The notes under the pieces: generated by a model
The model's database searches: none
Seen by the model: only the letters and a program-made list of their open reading frames with translations
Told to the model about the DNA's origin: nothing
Made by a program: the position numbers and the translations under genes
Shown: piece by piece, positions 9,125 to 18,195 of the stretch
How positions within the stretch are numbered: the first letter of the stretch is position 1
Layout: each line of letters begins with the position of its first letter
NCBI GenBank assembly: GCA_937975725.1
Contig: CALJUL010000042.1
Coordinates: 1-64,000, forward strand
Direction: 5' to 3'
DNA: 64,000 bases
Source of the DNA: an uncultured Pseudoxanthomonas sp.
Lineage (GTDB): Bacteria; Pseudomonadota; Gammaproteobacteria; Xanthomonadales; Xanthomonadaceae

Positions 9125-10096
9125 TCAGGCGCGGCGCGCGCCGCCGGCGCGCCCGCGTTCGTTGCCGGCCCACGCCAGCAGCAATTCCACCATGGCCAAG
9201 TCGCCGCGCACCGTGGTCCGCAGCAGATCGCGGGTGCGGTTGGCGGCATCGAACCACGCCGCCAGCTTGTTCAATCGGGCCGGATCGGTCAAGCCGGCGC
9301 CGGCCTGCGCCAGCACCAGGTCGGCCGCATGGCGCAGGCGCGCGTCGGCCAGTTCGTCGCCGCTCCAGCGCTGCGCGGTTTCGACCACGCCGATCTCGCC
9401 CTTCTCCAGCCGTTGCAGATCGCGCGCCACCGCTTCGCGCAAGGCCAGACCATCGTTGCGCAGCCAGTCGTCGGCCAGCCCGGGATGGCCGCGCGCGGCG
9501 TCCAGCGCCTGCGCGGCGGCGGCCTCGTGGCCTTGCTCGCGCAGCCAAGCCAGCGCCTCCTCGCGCGGCGGCAGGCGGAACTCCAGCCGCTGGCAGCGGC
9601 TGCGGATGGTCGCGGGCAGGCGCGCGGGCTGCTCGCTGAGCAGCCAGAGGTAGCGCCCCGGGGCGGGTTCCTCCAGGGTCTTGAGCAGCGCGTTGCAGGC
9701 GGCGCGGTTGATGGCGTCGGCCGGGTCGATGATGGCCACCTGCGCCTGCCCGTACTGCGGCGTCAGCGCCAGCTTCCGCCCGACTTCGCGGATCTGGTCG
9801 ATGACGATCTCGGTGCGCAGCTTGCTGCCGTCCTTGGTGGGCACGAAGGACACCACCTGCAGGTCGGGATGGGTACCGGCCTCGATCAGGTGCGCGCTGC
9901 GGTCGTGGGCGGCGGGTTCGCCGCTCGCGTCGCGCTGCTGCGCCAACACCCGGCGCGCCAGCCGGTCGACCACGGCACGCTTGCCCAGGCCCGCCGGCCC
10001 GCAGACCAGCAGGCCGTGCCCCAGCCGGCCGGCATCGAGCGCGGCCACGGCATGGTCGTAGGCGCGCTGCTGCCAGGGAGAGAACGGCGCGCTCAT
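9125..10096 (-). CDS. holB: DNA polymerase III delta-prime subunit
   Basis: Clamp-loader subunit, 323 aa, with an AAA+ fold. The P-loop-like GPAGLGKR is at about 34-41. The sensor region NALLKTLEEPAPGRYLWLL and the SRC motif (ATIRSRCQRLEF) are present. Its start overlaps the tmk stop by 4 nt, so translation is coupled. It is part of the mltG-tmk-holB-pilZ run. Confidence 0.93.
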   Translation of the reverse strand: MSAPFSPWQQRAYDHAVAALDAGRLGHGLLVCGPAGLGKRAVVDRLARRVLAQQRDASGEPAAHDRSAHLIEAGTHPDLQVVSFVPTKDGSKLRTEIVIDQIREVGRKLALTPQYGQAQVAIIDPADAINRAACNALLKTLEEPAPGRYLWLLSEQPARLPATIRSRCQRLEFRLPPREEALAWLREQGHEAAAAQALDAARGHPGLADDWLRNDGLALREAVARDLQRLEKGEIGVVETAQRWSGDELADARLRHAADLVLAQAGAGLTDPARLNKLAAWFDAANRTRDLLRTTVRGDLAMVELLLAWAGNERGRAGGARRA

Positions 10097-10758
10097 GCCA
10101 GGTCGCTGTCCGTCAGCGTGCCGAGGTAGGCATCGATGGTGGCGCCGACGGCGGCCGCCACGCCCTCGGGCGGCTGGCCGGCGTCGACTATCCGGAAGCG
10201 CTGCGGCTCGGCCGCGGCGCGGGCGCGGAAGCCGGCGCGCACGCGTTCGAAGAAATCGTCCTGCTCGCTCTCGATGCGGTCCGGCCACAGGTCGCGGCCG
10301 GCGGTGCGCGCGCGGCCCACGCGCACGTCCAGGTCCAGCAGCAGGGTCAGGCCCGGCCGCACGCCCACCGCGCGGCGTTCCAGCGCGGCGATCCATTCCG
10401 GGTCCAGCCCGCGGCCGGCGCCCTGGTAGGCGTAGCTGGAATCGGTGAAGCGGTCGCTGACCACGAAGGCGCCGCGGCGCAGCGCCGGCCGCACCACCTG
10501 GCGCACGTGCTGCGCACGCGCGGCGAACATCAGCAGCAGTTCGGTTTCCGGTGCCGGCGCGTCGCCGTCCTGCGGCTCCAGTAACAGCGCGCGGATGCGC
10601 TCGGCCAGGGGCGTGCCGCCGGGCTCGCGGGTCAGCACCACCTCGTGCTCCTGCGCCTGCAGACGCTCGCGGATGGCCGCGAGGGCGCTGGTCTTGCCAG
10701 CACCCTCGCCGCCTTCCAGGGTGATCAACCGGGGATGCGTCAACAGCGCTTCGGTCAT
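10093..10758 (-). CDS. tmk: Thymidylate kinase
   Basis: Phosphorylates dTMP to dTDP. The 221-aa product has the P-loop GGEGAGKT at about 16-23, the DR motif in SDRFTDSSYAYQG and a lid region near residues 145-160. It overlaps both neighbours, mltG and holB, by 4 nt. Confidence 0.95.
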   Translation of the reverse strand: MTEALLTHPRLITLEGGEGAGKTSALAAIRERLQAQEHEVVLTREPGGTPLAERIRALLLEPQDGDAPAPETELLLMFAARAQHVRQVVRPALRRGAFVVSDRFTDSSYAYQGAGRGLDPEWIAALERRAVGVRPGLTLLLDLDVRVGRARTAGRDLWPDRIESEQDDFFERVRAGFRARAAAEPQRFRIVDAGQPPEGVAAAVGATIDAYLGTLTDSDLA

Positions 10759-11822
10759 TGCCCGGCCGCCTTGCGCAGGGTCTCGCGGCGCGTGACCAGA
10801 TAGCGCGCCACCGCCGCGTTGTGCTCGGCCAGCGTGGCGGAAAACATGTGCCGCCCGCTGCCGTCGCCCACCGCGACGAAGTACAGCGCGTCGCCCGGCG
10901 CCGGGTTCACCGCCGCCCGCAGCGCGTCGGCGCCGGGCATGGCGATGGGCGTAGGCGTCAGGCCGGTGCGCGTGTAGGTGTTGTACGGCGTGTCGGTGGT
11001 CAGGTCGCGGCGGCGGATGTTGCCGTCGTAGGCGCTGCCCATGCCGTAGATCACGGTCGGGTCGGTCTGCAGCGGCATGCCGATCTTCAGCCGGCGCGCG
11101 AACACGCCGGCGATGGCGGGCCGCTCCTCGGCGATGCCGGTTTCCTTCTCGATGATCGACGCCAGCACCAGCGCTTCCTCCGCCGATCGCAACGGGATGT
11201 CCTGCGCGCGCGCGTCCCAGGCGGCGGCCAGCGCCTTCTCCATCGCCGCGTGCGCGCGCCGCAGCACGTCCAGGTCGGATTCGCTGCGGGTGTAGACGTA
11301 GGTCTCGGGCAGGAAGCGGCCTTCCGGATGCTGGCCGGCATGGCCCAGCGCCGCCATCAGTTCCTCGTCGCTCATCTGCGCGGTCTTCTGCTGCAACGGC
11401 GTGGCATTGCGCAGCGCCGCGCGTAACTGGCGGATGTTCCAGCCTTCGACCAGGGTGAAGCGGTATTGCAGGGTCCGGCCCTCGCGCATGCGCCGCAGCA
11501 GTTCGCGCGGGGTCAGGGTGGGCTCCAGCGCGTATTCGCCCACCTTCAGGCGGCCGGCGCTGTCGGTCTCGCGCGCCAGCAGGCGCCATTGCAGGTCGGC
11601 GCCCTGGCTCACGCCCAGCGCGCGCAGCTTGCGCAGCACGGTGGGGAAGGCATCGCCGCTGGCCACTTCCACGACGCTCCCCGGCGCGACGCCGGCCAGC
11701 GGCGCATCGGCGAAGCTGCGCTGGCCGAACCACAGCCACGCGCCCGCAGCGACCGCCAGGGCCAGCAGCAGCAAGCAGGTGATGGCGATGAAGCGGCAAC
11801 CGCGCTTGAGAGCCGACGCCAC
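10755..11822 (-). CDS. mltG: Endolytic murein transglycosylase MltG
   Basis: Inner-membrane YceG/MltG enzyme that cleaves nascent peptidoglycan strands. One N-terminal transmembrane helix (about 10-28, ITCLLLLALAVAAGAWLWF) precedes a LysM-like region. The catalytic domain carries the conserved ASIIEKETG glutamate motif and the QTDPTVIYG segment. The start is GTG 11822, chosen for its GAGG site; 355 aa is normal for the family. Confidence 0.92.
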   Translation of the reverse strand: MASALKRGCRFIAITCLLLLALAVAAGAWLWFGQRSFADAPLAGVAPGSVVEVASGDAFPTVLRKLRALGVSQGADLQWRLLARETDSAGRLKVGEYALEPTLTPRELLRRMREGRTLQYRFTLVEGWNIRQLRAALRNATPLQQKTAQMSDEELMAALGHAGQHPEGRFLPETYVYTRSESDLDVLRRAHAAMEKALAAAWDARAQDIPLRSAEEALVLASIIEKETGIAEERPAIAGVFARRLKIGMPLQTDPTVIYGMGSAYDGNIRRRDLTTDTPYNTYTRTGLTPTPIAMPGADALRAAVNPAPGDALYFVAVGDGSGRHMFSATLAEHNAAVARYLVTRRETLRKAAGQ

Positions 11823-12176
11823 GCGTTCCTCGGGGAATGGAGCAGGGGGTGCAGGATACCCGGTCGTAGTCCCGGGCTGTAGGTATCGCCTGATGTTTTG
11901 CAACGCCGCGGGCGCCTGCGCTGCCCTGTCGCAGGCGTGGGCGAACCGGTTGCGTGCGGCGGGTCCGGACCTGCGAATGCCCGCGGAACCGCGTTTCCCC
12001 ATGCAGGCGTGTAGGCGCGACGCAAGTCGCGACCGCACGCCCACCGCATTCCCGTTGCGAATCGGGCGAAGACAGGGCATCGAAGCCAAGGGCTTTGCCA
12101 ATGGCCGGGCGCGTCGATCCTGGGCTGAAGGTTTTCGGGGCTCCCGGTCGGGGCTGACGCCCCTCCTACAGGGGCG
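11823..12176. other. Intergenic region between pabB and mltG
   Basis: About 350 nt with no supported gene. The end near pabB holds a REP-like arm at 12147-12170. Open frames crossing it are antisense extensions of neighbouring genes. Confidence 0.5.
12147..12170. repeat. REP-like element, single arm
   Basis: Contains GTCGGGGCTGACGCCCCTCC, nearly the same as the right arm of the 5543-5610 palindrome (one base differs in the loop-proximal part). It lies directly after the pabB stop. Confidence 0.6.
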
Positions 12177-13535
12177 TCAGCTTTCCAGCGCCCTGAGCAG
12201 GCCGCGGGCCTTGGCGCGGGTTTCGTCGAGTTCGTGGTCGGGGTCGGAGTCGGCGACGATGCCGGCGCCGGTGCGGAAGGTCACCCGGCTGCCATGCCCT
12301 TCCGCGGCGATGTCCGCACTGCGGATCAGGATGTTCAGGTCCAGGTCGCCGTCGCGGTTCAGCCAGCCGAAGGCGCCGGTGTAGGCGCCGCGCGGCACCT
12401 GTTCCAGCTCGGCGATGATCTCCATGCAGCGCACCTTGGGGCAGCCGGTGATGGTGCCACCGGGGAAAGTGGCGCGGATCACCTCGCCGGGCGTGGCGTC
12501 GGCGCGCAGGCGGCCGCGCACGTTGCTGACGATATGGTGCACGTGGGCGTAGCTCTCCACCGTCATCAGTTCGTCCACCTGCACGCTGCCGGGCGTGCAC
12601 ACGCGGCCCAGGTCGTTGCGCTCCAGGTCGATCAGCATGACGTGCTCGGCACGCTCCTTGGGGTGGCCGACCAGTTCGCGGATGCGCGCGGCATCGTCGT
12701 CGCCGGGAAAGCGCGGGCGGGTGCCGGCGATCGGGCGGGTCTCCACCACGTCGCCGCGCACCGAAACCAGCCGCTCCGGCGAGGAGCTCACCACGGTCCA
12801 GTCCGGCGTGACGAACAGGCCGGCGAACGGCGCCGGGTTGGCGGTGCGCAGGCGCGCGTACAGCAGCGCCGGGTCCAGCGGGACGTCGAAATGCGCGCAC
12901 CACGCGCGCGATAGATTGGCCTGGAAAACATCGCCGGCGCGCAGGTAGTCGAGGATGCGGCGCACGCCGTCGGTGAAGCGTGCGGGCGCGTCCTCCTCGA
13001 TCCGCGCCGGCGGCCGCCATGCCGGCAACGCGGGCAAGGCCGCGGCCGCGGCGAGGTCGGCGGCGATGCGCTCGACCAGCGCACCCTGCCCGGCTTCGGC
13101 CACGGCCACGCAGTCGCCGGTGCTGCGGTCGCGCAGCACCGCGGCGGGACAGCGCAGCGCCAGCGCGACGGGCCGTGCCGGTTGCTGCGGCAGTTGCAGC
13201 ACCGGTTCGACCTGTTGCGCCAGTTCGTAGGCCAGCAGCAGCGCCCAGCCGCCACGGAACGGCCAGCGCGGCTCTTCGCGGGCGACGCGCTGCGCGCGCC
13301 AGTGACGGTCGAGCACGGACAGGAAATCGCCGACCTGCGCCTGCCCGCGCAGGTCGCGGGTGGTGCCGTCGGCGTCCAGGCGCAGGCCGCTGCCGTCGGC
13401 CGCCAGCAGCAGGTCCCAGCGGCCCTGCGCGGTGCCGGAGGCCACCGATTCCAGCAGCACCGGATAGCGCTGCGGGTCCTGCCGGTGCAGGGCCAGCAGG
13501 TCGGTGTCGGCGGGCAGCGCGCGGGTTTCGATCAT
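12177..13535 (-). CDS. pabB: Aminodeoxychorismate synthase component I
   Basis: Chorismate-utilising enzyme that aminates chorismate on the way to p-aminobenzoate and folate. The 452-aa product has an N-terminal anthranilate-synthase-like domain and a C-terminal chorismate-binding domain with ETRPIAGTRPR (about 280-291), DLERNDLGR and the GGTITGCPK loop. The absence of a trp context and the location between mltG and fabF favour PabB over TrpE. Confidence 0.88.
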   Translation of the reverse strand: MIETRALPADTDLLALHRQDPQRYPVLLESVASGTAQGRWDLLLAADGSGLRLDADGTTRDLRGQAQVGDFLSVLDRHWRAQRVAREEPRWPFRGGWALLLAYELAQQVEPVLQLPQQPARPVALALRCPAAVLRDRSTGDCVAVAEAGQGALVERIAADLAAAAALPALPAWRPPARIEEDAPARFTDGVRRILDYLRAGDVFQANLSRAWCAHFDVPLDPALLYARLRTANPAPFAGLFVTPDWTVVSSSPERLVSVRGDVVETRPIAGTRPRFPGDDDAARIRELVGHPKERAEHVMLIDLERNDLGRVCTPGSVQVDELMTVESYAHVHHIVSNVRGRLRADATPGEVIRATFPGGTITGCPKVRCMEIIAELEQVPRGAYTGAFGWLNRDGDLDLNILIRSADIAAEGHGSRVTFRTGAGIVADSDPDHELDETRAKARGLLRALES

Positions 13536-13643
13536 CGCGTGGAGAGGCGAAAGGGAAAGTCGCGCCTGCGGTGCTGCAAGGAGGGCAGGAGCAGCGCCCT
13601 CACCCCTTGCAGGCCGCGCAGCGGCCGACTTCCCCCGGGCGCG

Positions 13644-14885
13644 TCAGATCCGCTTGAACACCAGCGTGCCGTTGGTGCCGCCGAAGCCGAAGCCGTTCGA
13701 TACAGCCACGTCGATCTTCTTCTCGCGCGCGGTGTTCGGCACGTAGTCCAGGTCGCAGCCTTCGCCCGGCTCGTCCAGGTTGATGGTCGGCGGGATGATG
13801 CCGTGATGGATCGCCAGCACGGAGAAGATGGCTTCCGCGCCGCCGGCCGCGCCCAGCAGGTGGCCGGTCATCGACTTGGTGGAGCTGACCATGATCCGGT
13901 AGGCGTGGTCGCCCAGCGCACGCTTCATGGCCAGCGTTTCGGCCAGGTCGCCCAGCGGCGTGGAAGTGCCGTGCGCGTTGAGGTACTCCACCTGCTCGGG
14001 ATTCAGGCCGGCGTCCTTCAGCGCCGACAGCATGCAGCGCGCCGGGCCTTCGCCGTTCTCGCTGGGCGCGGTCATGTGGTAGGCGTCCTGCGACGCGCCG
14101 AAGCCGGCCAACTCGCAATAGATGCGCGCGCCGCGCGCCTTTGCGTGCTCATATTCCTCCAGCACCAGGATGCCGGCACCGTCGCCCAGCACGAAGCCGT
14201 CGCGGTCCTTGTCCCACGGGCGCGAGGCCCGGGCCGGATCGTCGTTGCGGGTGGACATCGCCTTCATCGCGCAGAACCCGCCCACCGACGTCGGCGACGA
14301 GCCGCGCTCGGCGCCGCCGGCGATCATCACGTCGGCGTCGCCGTACTGGATAGTCCGCATCGCGATGCCGATCGAGTGGTTCGAGGTGGCGCAGGCGGAT
14401 ACCGCCGAATAGCCCGGCCCCTTCAGCCCCTTCATGATGCTCAGGTGGCCCGGCAGCATGTTGATGATGGTGCTGGGGATGTAGAACGGGGAAATCTTGC
14501 GCGGGCCGCCTTCGTGCAGCTTCACCGCGGTTTCCTCGATGCCGAGGATGCCGCCGATGCCGGCGCCGATGATCGCGCCGATGCGCTCGGCGTTGGCCTC
14601 GGTGACCTCCAGGCCGGCGTCGTCCATCGCCATCAGCGACGCCGCCAGCCCGTAGTGGATGAACGAGTCCATCTTCTTCACGTCCTTCGGCGGCACGAAG
14701 GCGGTGGGATCGAAGCCGCGGATCTCGCCCGCGATCCTGGTGCTGTAGCCCTCGGTATCGAAGCTGGTGATCGGACCCAGGCCGGACCGGCCGTTGACGA
14801 TGCCGTCCCAGCTACTGGCCATGTCGTTGCCCAGGGGCGACACCAGGCCCATACCGGTAACGACGACGCGACGACGCTGGCTCAT
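13644..14885 (-). CDS. fabF: 3-oxoacyl-ACP synthase II
   Basis: Condensing enzyme of type II fatty acid elongation, 413 aa. The catalytic Cys is in SACATS (near 165), with histidines in NAHGTSTPLGD and TGHLLGAAGG. The Gly-rich C-terminus GFGFGGTNG is present. The ATG at 14885 follows a GAGGAAT site. It lies downstream of acpP, fabG and fabD in the same direction. Confidence 0.95.
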   Translation of the reverse strand: MSQRRRVVVTGMGLVSPLGNDMASSWDGIVNGRSGLGPITSFDTEGYSTRIAGEIRGFDPTAFVPPKDVKKMDSFIHYGLAASLMAMDDAGLEVTEANAERIGAIIGAGIGGILGIEETAVKLHEGGPRKISPFYIPSTIINMLPGHLSIMKGLKGPGYSAVSACATSNHSIGIAMRTIQYGDADVMIAGGAERGSSPTSVGGFCAMKAMSTRNDDPARASRPWDKDRDGFVLGDGAGILVLEEYEHAKARGARIYCELAGFGASQDAYHMTAPSENGEGPARCMLSALKDAGLNPEQVEYLNAHGTSTPLGDLAETLAMKRALGDHAYRIMVSSTKSMTGHLLGAAGGAEAIFSVLAIHHGIIPPTINLDEPGEGCDLDYVPNTAREKKIDVAVSNGFGFGGTNGTLVFKRI

Positions 14886-14999
14886 ATCGGATTCCTCGTG
14901 GATCTTGCGGCCGCGGCCCGCGGCAGGCGGGCGCATGCGGACCGGATACGCGCGGGGCCGCATGCGCGGCCCCGACACGGTCGACTGCAGGCGCGGGAC

Positions 15000-15239
15000 T
15001 TACGCCTTGACGTGCGCCTTGACGTAGTCGATGGCCTGCTGCACCGAAGTGATCTTCTCGGCTTCCTCGTCCGGAATCTCGCACTCGAACTCTTCTTCCA
15101 GCGCCATCACCAGTTCGACGGTGTCCAGCGAGTCGGCGCCCAGGTCATCGACGAACGATGCGCTGTTGGTGACTTCCTCTTCCTTCACGCCGAGTTGTTC
15201 GACGACGATTTTCTTGACGCGTTCTTCGATGCTGCTCAT
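15000..15239 (-). CDS. acpP: Acyl carrier protein
   Basis: A 79-aa acidic carrier protein. The phosphopantetheine attachment serine is in GADSLDTVEL at about residue 37. It carries acyl intermediates for the surrounding Fab enzymes. It sits in the conserved fabD-fabG-acpP-fabF order. Confidence 0.97.
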   Translation of the reverse strand: MSSIEERVKKIVVEQLGVKEEEVTNSASFVDDLGADSLDTVELVMALEEEFECEIPDEEAEKITSVQQAIDYVKAHVKA

Positions 15240-15386
15240 GGATTCGCTCCAGACGGAGATGGGTGACATGTTGGAGATTGCCGACGCATGGCGAGGGCAA
15301 ACCGGGGGATAGTGTAGTGGAAACCGGCGGCGCCGGGCAGGTTCGCCCAAACATCGCCGAATCAACCACTTACAACTAAATTCTGG

Positions 15387-16130
15387 TCACGGCATGTACA
15401 TGCCGCCGTTGACGTGCAGGGTTTCGCCGGTGATGTAGCCGGCGGCGGGGCCGGCCAGGAACGCCACCGCGTTGGCGATGTCGGCCGGCTCGCCGAGGCG
15501 GCCCAGCGCGATCTGCTCGCCGAGCGCCTTCTTGGTCTCCTCGGGCAGGCCCTTGGTCATGTCCGTGGCGATGAAGCCCGGCGCGACCACGTTGACGGTC
15601 ACGCCGCGGCTGCCGATCTCCTTCGCCAGCGACTTGGAGAAGGCGATGATGCCGGCCTTGGCGGCGGCGTAGTTGGCCTGGCCCGCGTTGCCGGTCACGC
15701 CGATCACCGAGGCGATGTTGATGATGCGGCCCTTGCGCGCCTTCATCATGCCGCGCATGACCGCCTTGGAGGTGCGATAGACGCTGGTGAGGTTGGTGTC
15801 GAGGATGGCCTGCCAGTCCTCGTCCTTCATCCGCATCAGCAGGTTGTCGCGGGTGATGCCTGCGTTGTTGACCAGGATGCTGACCGGCCCGAATTCCTTG
15901 GCGATGGCCTCCACCAGCGCCTCGACCGCGGCGCCGTCGGCGACGTCCAGTTCGCGCCCGTGCCCGCCCGCCGCGGCCAGGCGATCGCCGATGGCCTGCG
16001 CGCCGGCCGCCGTGGTGGCGGTGCCGATGACGGTGGCGCCGAGCGCCGCCAGTTGGTCGGCGATGGCCGCGCCGATGCCGCGGCTGGCGCCGGTGACCAG
16101 CGCGATTTCACCTTGCAGGGGTTTGCTCAT
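15387..16130 (-). CDS. fabG: 3-oxoacyl-ACP reductase
   Basis: NADPH-dependent SDR reductase of fatty acid elongation, 247 aa. The cofactor loop is TGASRGIG (about 14-21), with NNAG near 90 and the catalytic Ser-Tyr-Lys set in the ASVIG...NYAAAKAG segment. The acpP-side gap of about 150 nt may hold the acpP promoter. Confidence 0.96.
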   Translation of the reverse strand: MSKPLQGEIALVTGASRGIGAAIADQLAALGATVIGTATTAAGAQAIGDRLAAAGGHGRELDVADGAAVEALVEAIAKEFGPVSILVNNAGITRDNLLMRMKDEDWQAILDTNLTSVYRTSKAVMRGMMKARKGRIINIASVIGVTGNAGQANYAAAKAGIIAFSKSLAKEIGSRGVTVNVVAPGFIATDMTKGLPEETKKALGEQIALGRLGEPADIANAVAFLAGPAAGYITGETLHVNGGMYMP

Positions 16131-16156
16131 TGGCAGTGTCCTCGAAAGCTCTTTTG

Positions 16157-16240
16157 GCCGCGGATGACGCGGATGACCACGGATGAAGCGACTCGCGTCG
16201 CCGGATGCGCCTTACCCGCGCGCATCCGCGCGATCCGTGG
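16157..16240. repeat. Intergenic GCGGATGA-type repeat with inverted arms
   Basis: Three near-identical units CGCGGATGA, CGCGGATGA and CCACGGATGA occur in a row (16158-16186). CCACGGAT (16177-16184) is inverted as ATCCGTGG (16233-16240). It fills the fabD-fabG gap. Confidence 0.55.
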
Positions 16241-16249
16241 CAAGAATAC

Positions 16250-17191
16250 CTATTGCCAGTCCGCCAGCGCGGCCTGGAAGTCGCCCACGCCGCCGATGGC
16301 GCGCGCGTCCAGGGCCTTGTCGATGCGCTTGACCAGGCCGGCGAGCACCTTGCCGGGGCCGCATTCGGCGATGCGCGTGGCACCGTTCGAAGCCAGCACC
16401 TGCACGCACTCGGTCCAGCGCACCGGCAGGTAGAGCTGGCGCACCAGCGCGTCGCGGATTGCATCCACGCCCGTGTGCACGCGGGCATCGACGTTCTGCA
16501 CCACCGGCAGCGCGGGCTCGCGCCACGCCATGCCCGCCATCACCTCGGCCAGCCGGTTGGCGGCCTCGCGCATCAGCGGCGTGTGCGAAGGCACGCTGAC
16601 GGCCAGCTTGACCACCTTGCGCACGCCGCGCTCGGTCAGCAACGCGATGGCGCGGTCCACGGCCCCGCTGTCGCCGCCGATCACGATCTGGCCCGGCGAA
16701 TTGAAGTTGGCCGGCACCACCACCTTGCTGCCCGACGCCTGCGCGCACACCTCGGCCACCAGCGCGTCCTCGGCGCCGAGCACGGCGGCCATCGCGCCCA
16801 CGCCTTCCGGCGCGGCGTCCTGCATCAGTTGCCCGCGCAGGCGCACCAGGTGCGCGCCGTCCTTCAGCGACAGCGCGCCGGCCGCGACCAGCGCGGTGTA
16901 TTCGCCCAGGCTGTGGCCGGCCAGTTGCACAGGCTGCGCGCCGCCCTGCTGCCGCCACGCGCGCCACACGGCGATGCCGGCGGCCAGCAGGGCCGGCTGG
17001 GTATACTCGGTGCGGTTGAGCATCTCTTCCGGGCCGCCCTGCGACAGCGCCCACAGGTCCGTGCCCGCGCCCTCGGAAGCTTCCTCGAACGTCTCGCGCA
17101 CGATGGAATGCAGTTCCGACAACTCGGCCAGCATGCCCGTCGATTGCGAGCCCTGGCCCGGGAAAACGAAAGCGAGTTGCGTGGAAGTCAC
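16250..17191 (-). CDS. fabD: Malonyl-CoA:ACP transacylase
   Basis: Loads malonyl groups onto ACP. The 313-aa product has PGQGSQ near the N-terminus, the nucleophilic serine in GHSLGEYTAL (near 92) and the catalytic His region VPSHTPLM. The start is probably GTG 17191 (TSTQLAFVFPGQG); upstream in-frame codons read through a promoter-like gap. Confidence 0.94.
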   Translation of the reverse strand: MTSTQLAFVFPGQGSQSTGMLAELSELHSIVRETFEEASEGAGTDLWALSQGGPEEMLNRTEYTQPALLAAGIAVWRAWRQQGGAQPVQLAGHSLGEYTALVAAGALSLKDGAHLVRLRGQLMQDAAPEGVGAMAAVLGAEDALVAEVCAQASGSKVVVPANFNSPGQIVIGGDSGAVDRAIALLTERGVRKVVKLAVSVPSHTPLMREAANRLAEVMAGMAWREPALPVVQNVDARVHTGVDAIRDALVRQLYLPVRWTECVQVLASNGATRIAECGPGKVLAGLVKRIDKALDARAIGGVGDFQAALADWQ

Positions 17192-17297
17192 TCGGACGCC
17201 CTGCTGGAAAACGAGCGGGGATGATACGGGCGAACCCACCGGATTGTCTGTACCAGTGCGTATGTATCGCGCCTGCGCCGGGGCGCGGGCCGGCGCT

Positions 17298-18089
17298 TCA
17301 GACCAGCGCCGTCAGCAGGTCCAGATCGCCGTCGCTTATCCAGTCCATCAGCAGCACGATGCCGAACAGCAGCGAGAAGCTGGTAGCCGCGTGCATGACG
17401 AAGATCGCATGCGCCAGCGCGCGCGCCGACCGCCCCAGCCGCCGGCTGACGCGCGCCAAGCCTTGCAGCCTGCCCGCGACGTGGTGCACCTGCGCATTGA
17501 CGCCGGACGCTTCCATCAGCAGCCCTTCGCGCAGGACTTCGGTGAAGCGCAGCGGGCGCTCGTCGTAGTAGCGCGCCGTGCCGTAGGCGAACATCAGCCA
17601 GTCGCGGGCCTGCGCGTGCGGCAGTTCCATCACTTCGAGCGGGTCTTCCTCGAAGTCGATGAAGCCCACGTCGCGGCCGTCGAAGGTGATGTTGCGCGGC
17701 ACCGGCTGGCCGAGATACGCGCCCTGGGCGTGGACGCGACGGATGGCCTCGATGGCGGCGCCCACGAGCCGGTCCACGCGCTCGGCATCGTTGGCGGCGT
17801 CACGCAGGTGCGAGGCCAGCGACGGCCCCAGGTCCTCCAGGATCAGCGAATGCCTGCCCTGCCCCAGCACCTGCGGCACCCGCACGTGCTGGCGACGCAG
17901 TTCGTCCAGGCGCCGCGCTTCGGTCTGTCGGGCCTGCTCGCCGACATGGTGCGGCGGCGGCTTCAGCGCGGCCATGTCCAGGCCGGTCGCCACGCGATCG
18001 AGCAGGCGCAGCACGGTGCGACGGCTGTGGGTGTCGCCGTACTGCTTGAGCCAGGCGCGGCGGCCGTCGATGAGGAGGGGTTCGACCAT
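17298..18089 (-). CDS. Kinase-fold protein (LPS-kinase/phosphotransferase-like)
   Basis: A 263-aa protein with protein-kinase-like signatures. There is a hinge-like LILEDLGPSLASHL, a catalytic-loop-like RNITFDG and a metal-binding FIDFEED segment (about 135-150). A C-terminal hydrophobic stretch near 240-255 may be membrane associated. The family resembles KdkA/WaaP or RIO-like phosphotransferases, but the substrate is unknown. It is inserted between fabD and fabH, reading with them. The start at 18089 (MVEPLLIDG) is provisional because a longer in-frame start exists. Confidence 0.65.
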   Translation of the reverse strand: MVEPLLIDGRRAWLKQYGDTHSRRTVLRLLDRVATGLDMAALKPPPHHVGEQARQTEARRLDELRRQHVRVPQVLGQGRHSLILEDLGPSLASHLRDAANDAERVDRLVGAAIEAIRRVHAQGAYLGQPVPRNITFDGRDVGFIDFEEDPLEVMELPHAQARDWLMFAYGTARYYDERPLRFTEVLREGLLMEASGVNAQVHHVAGRLQGLARVSRRLGRSARALAHAIFVMHAATSFSLLFGIVLLMDWISDGDLDLLTALV

Positions 18090-18195
18090 TGCGGAAAAAT
18101 AACGCCACCGCTCCGCCGCATGTGTCATGCGGTGGATTTCATGCCGGGTGGCGTTCAGGCTGCGGCCCGCACCGGACCGCATGCGCGGTACGGAC

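Noticed and set aside
13182..15266. A 694-codon plus-strand frame across pabB, fabF and acpP
   Set aside because: It crosses three well-supported genes on the other strand and has no domain pattern.
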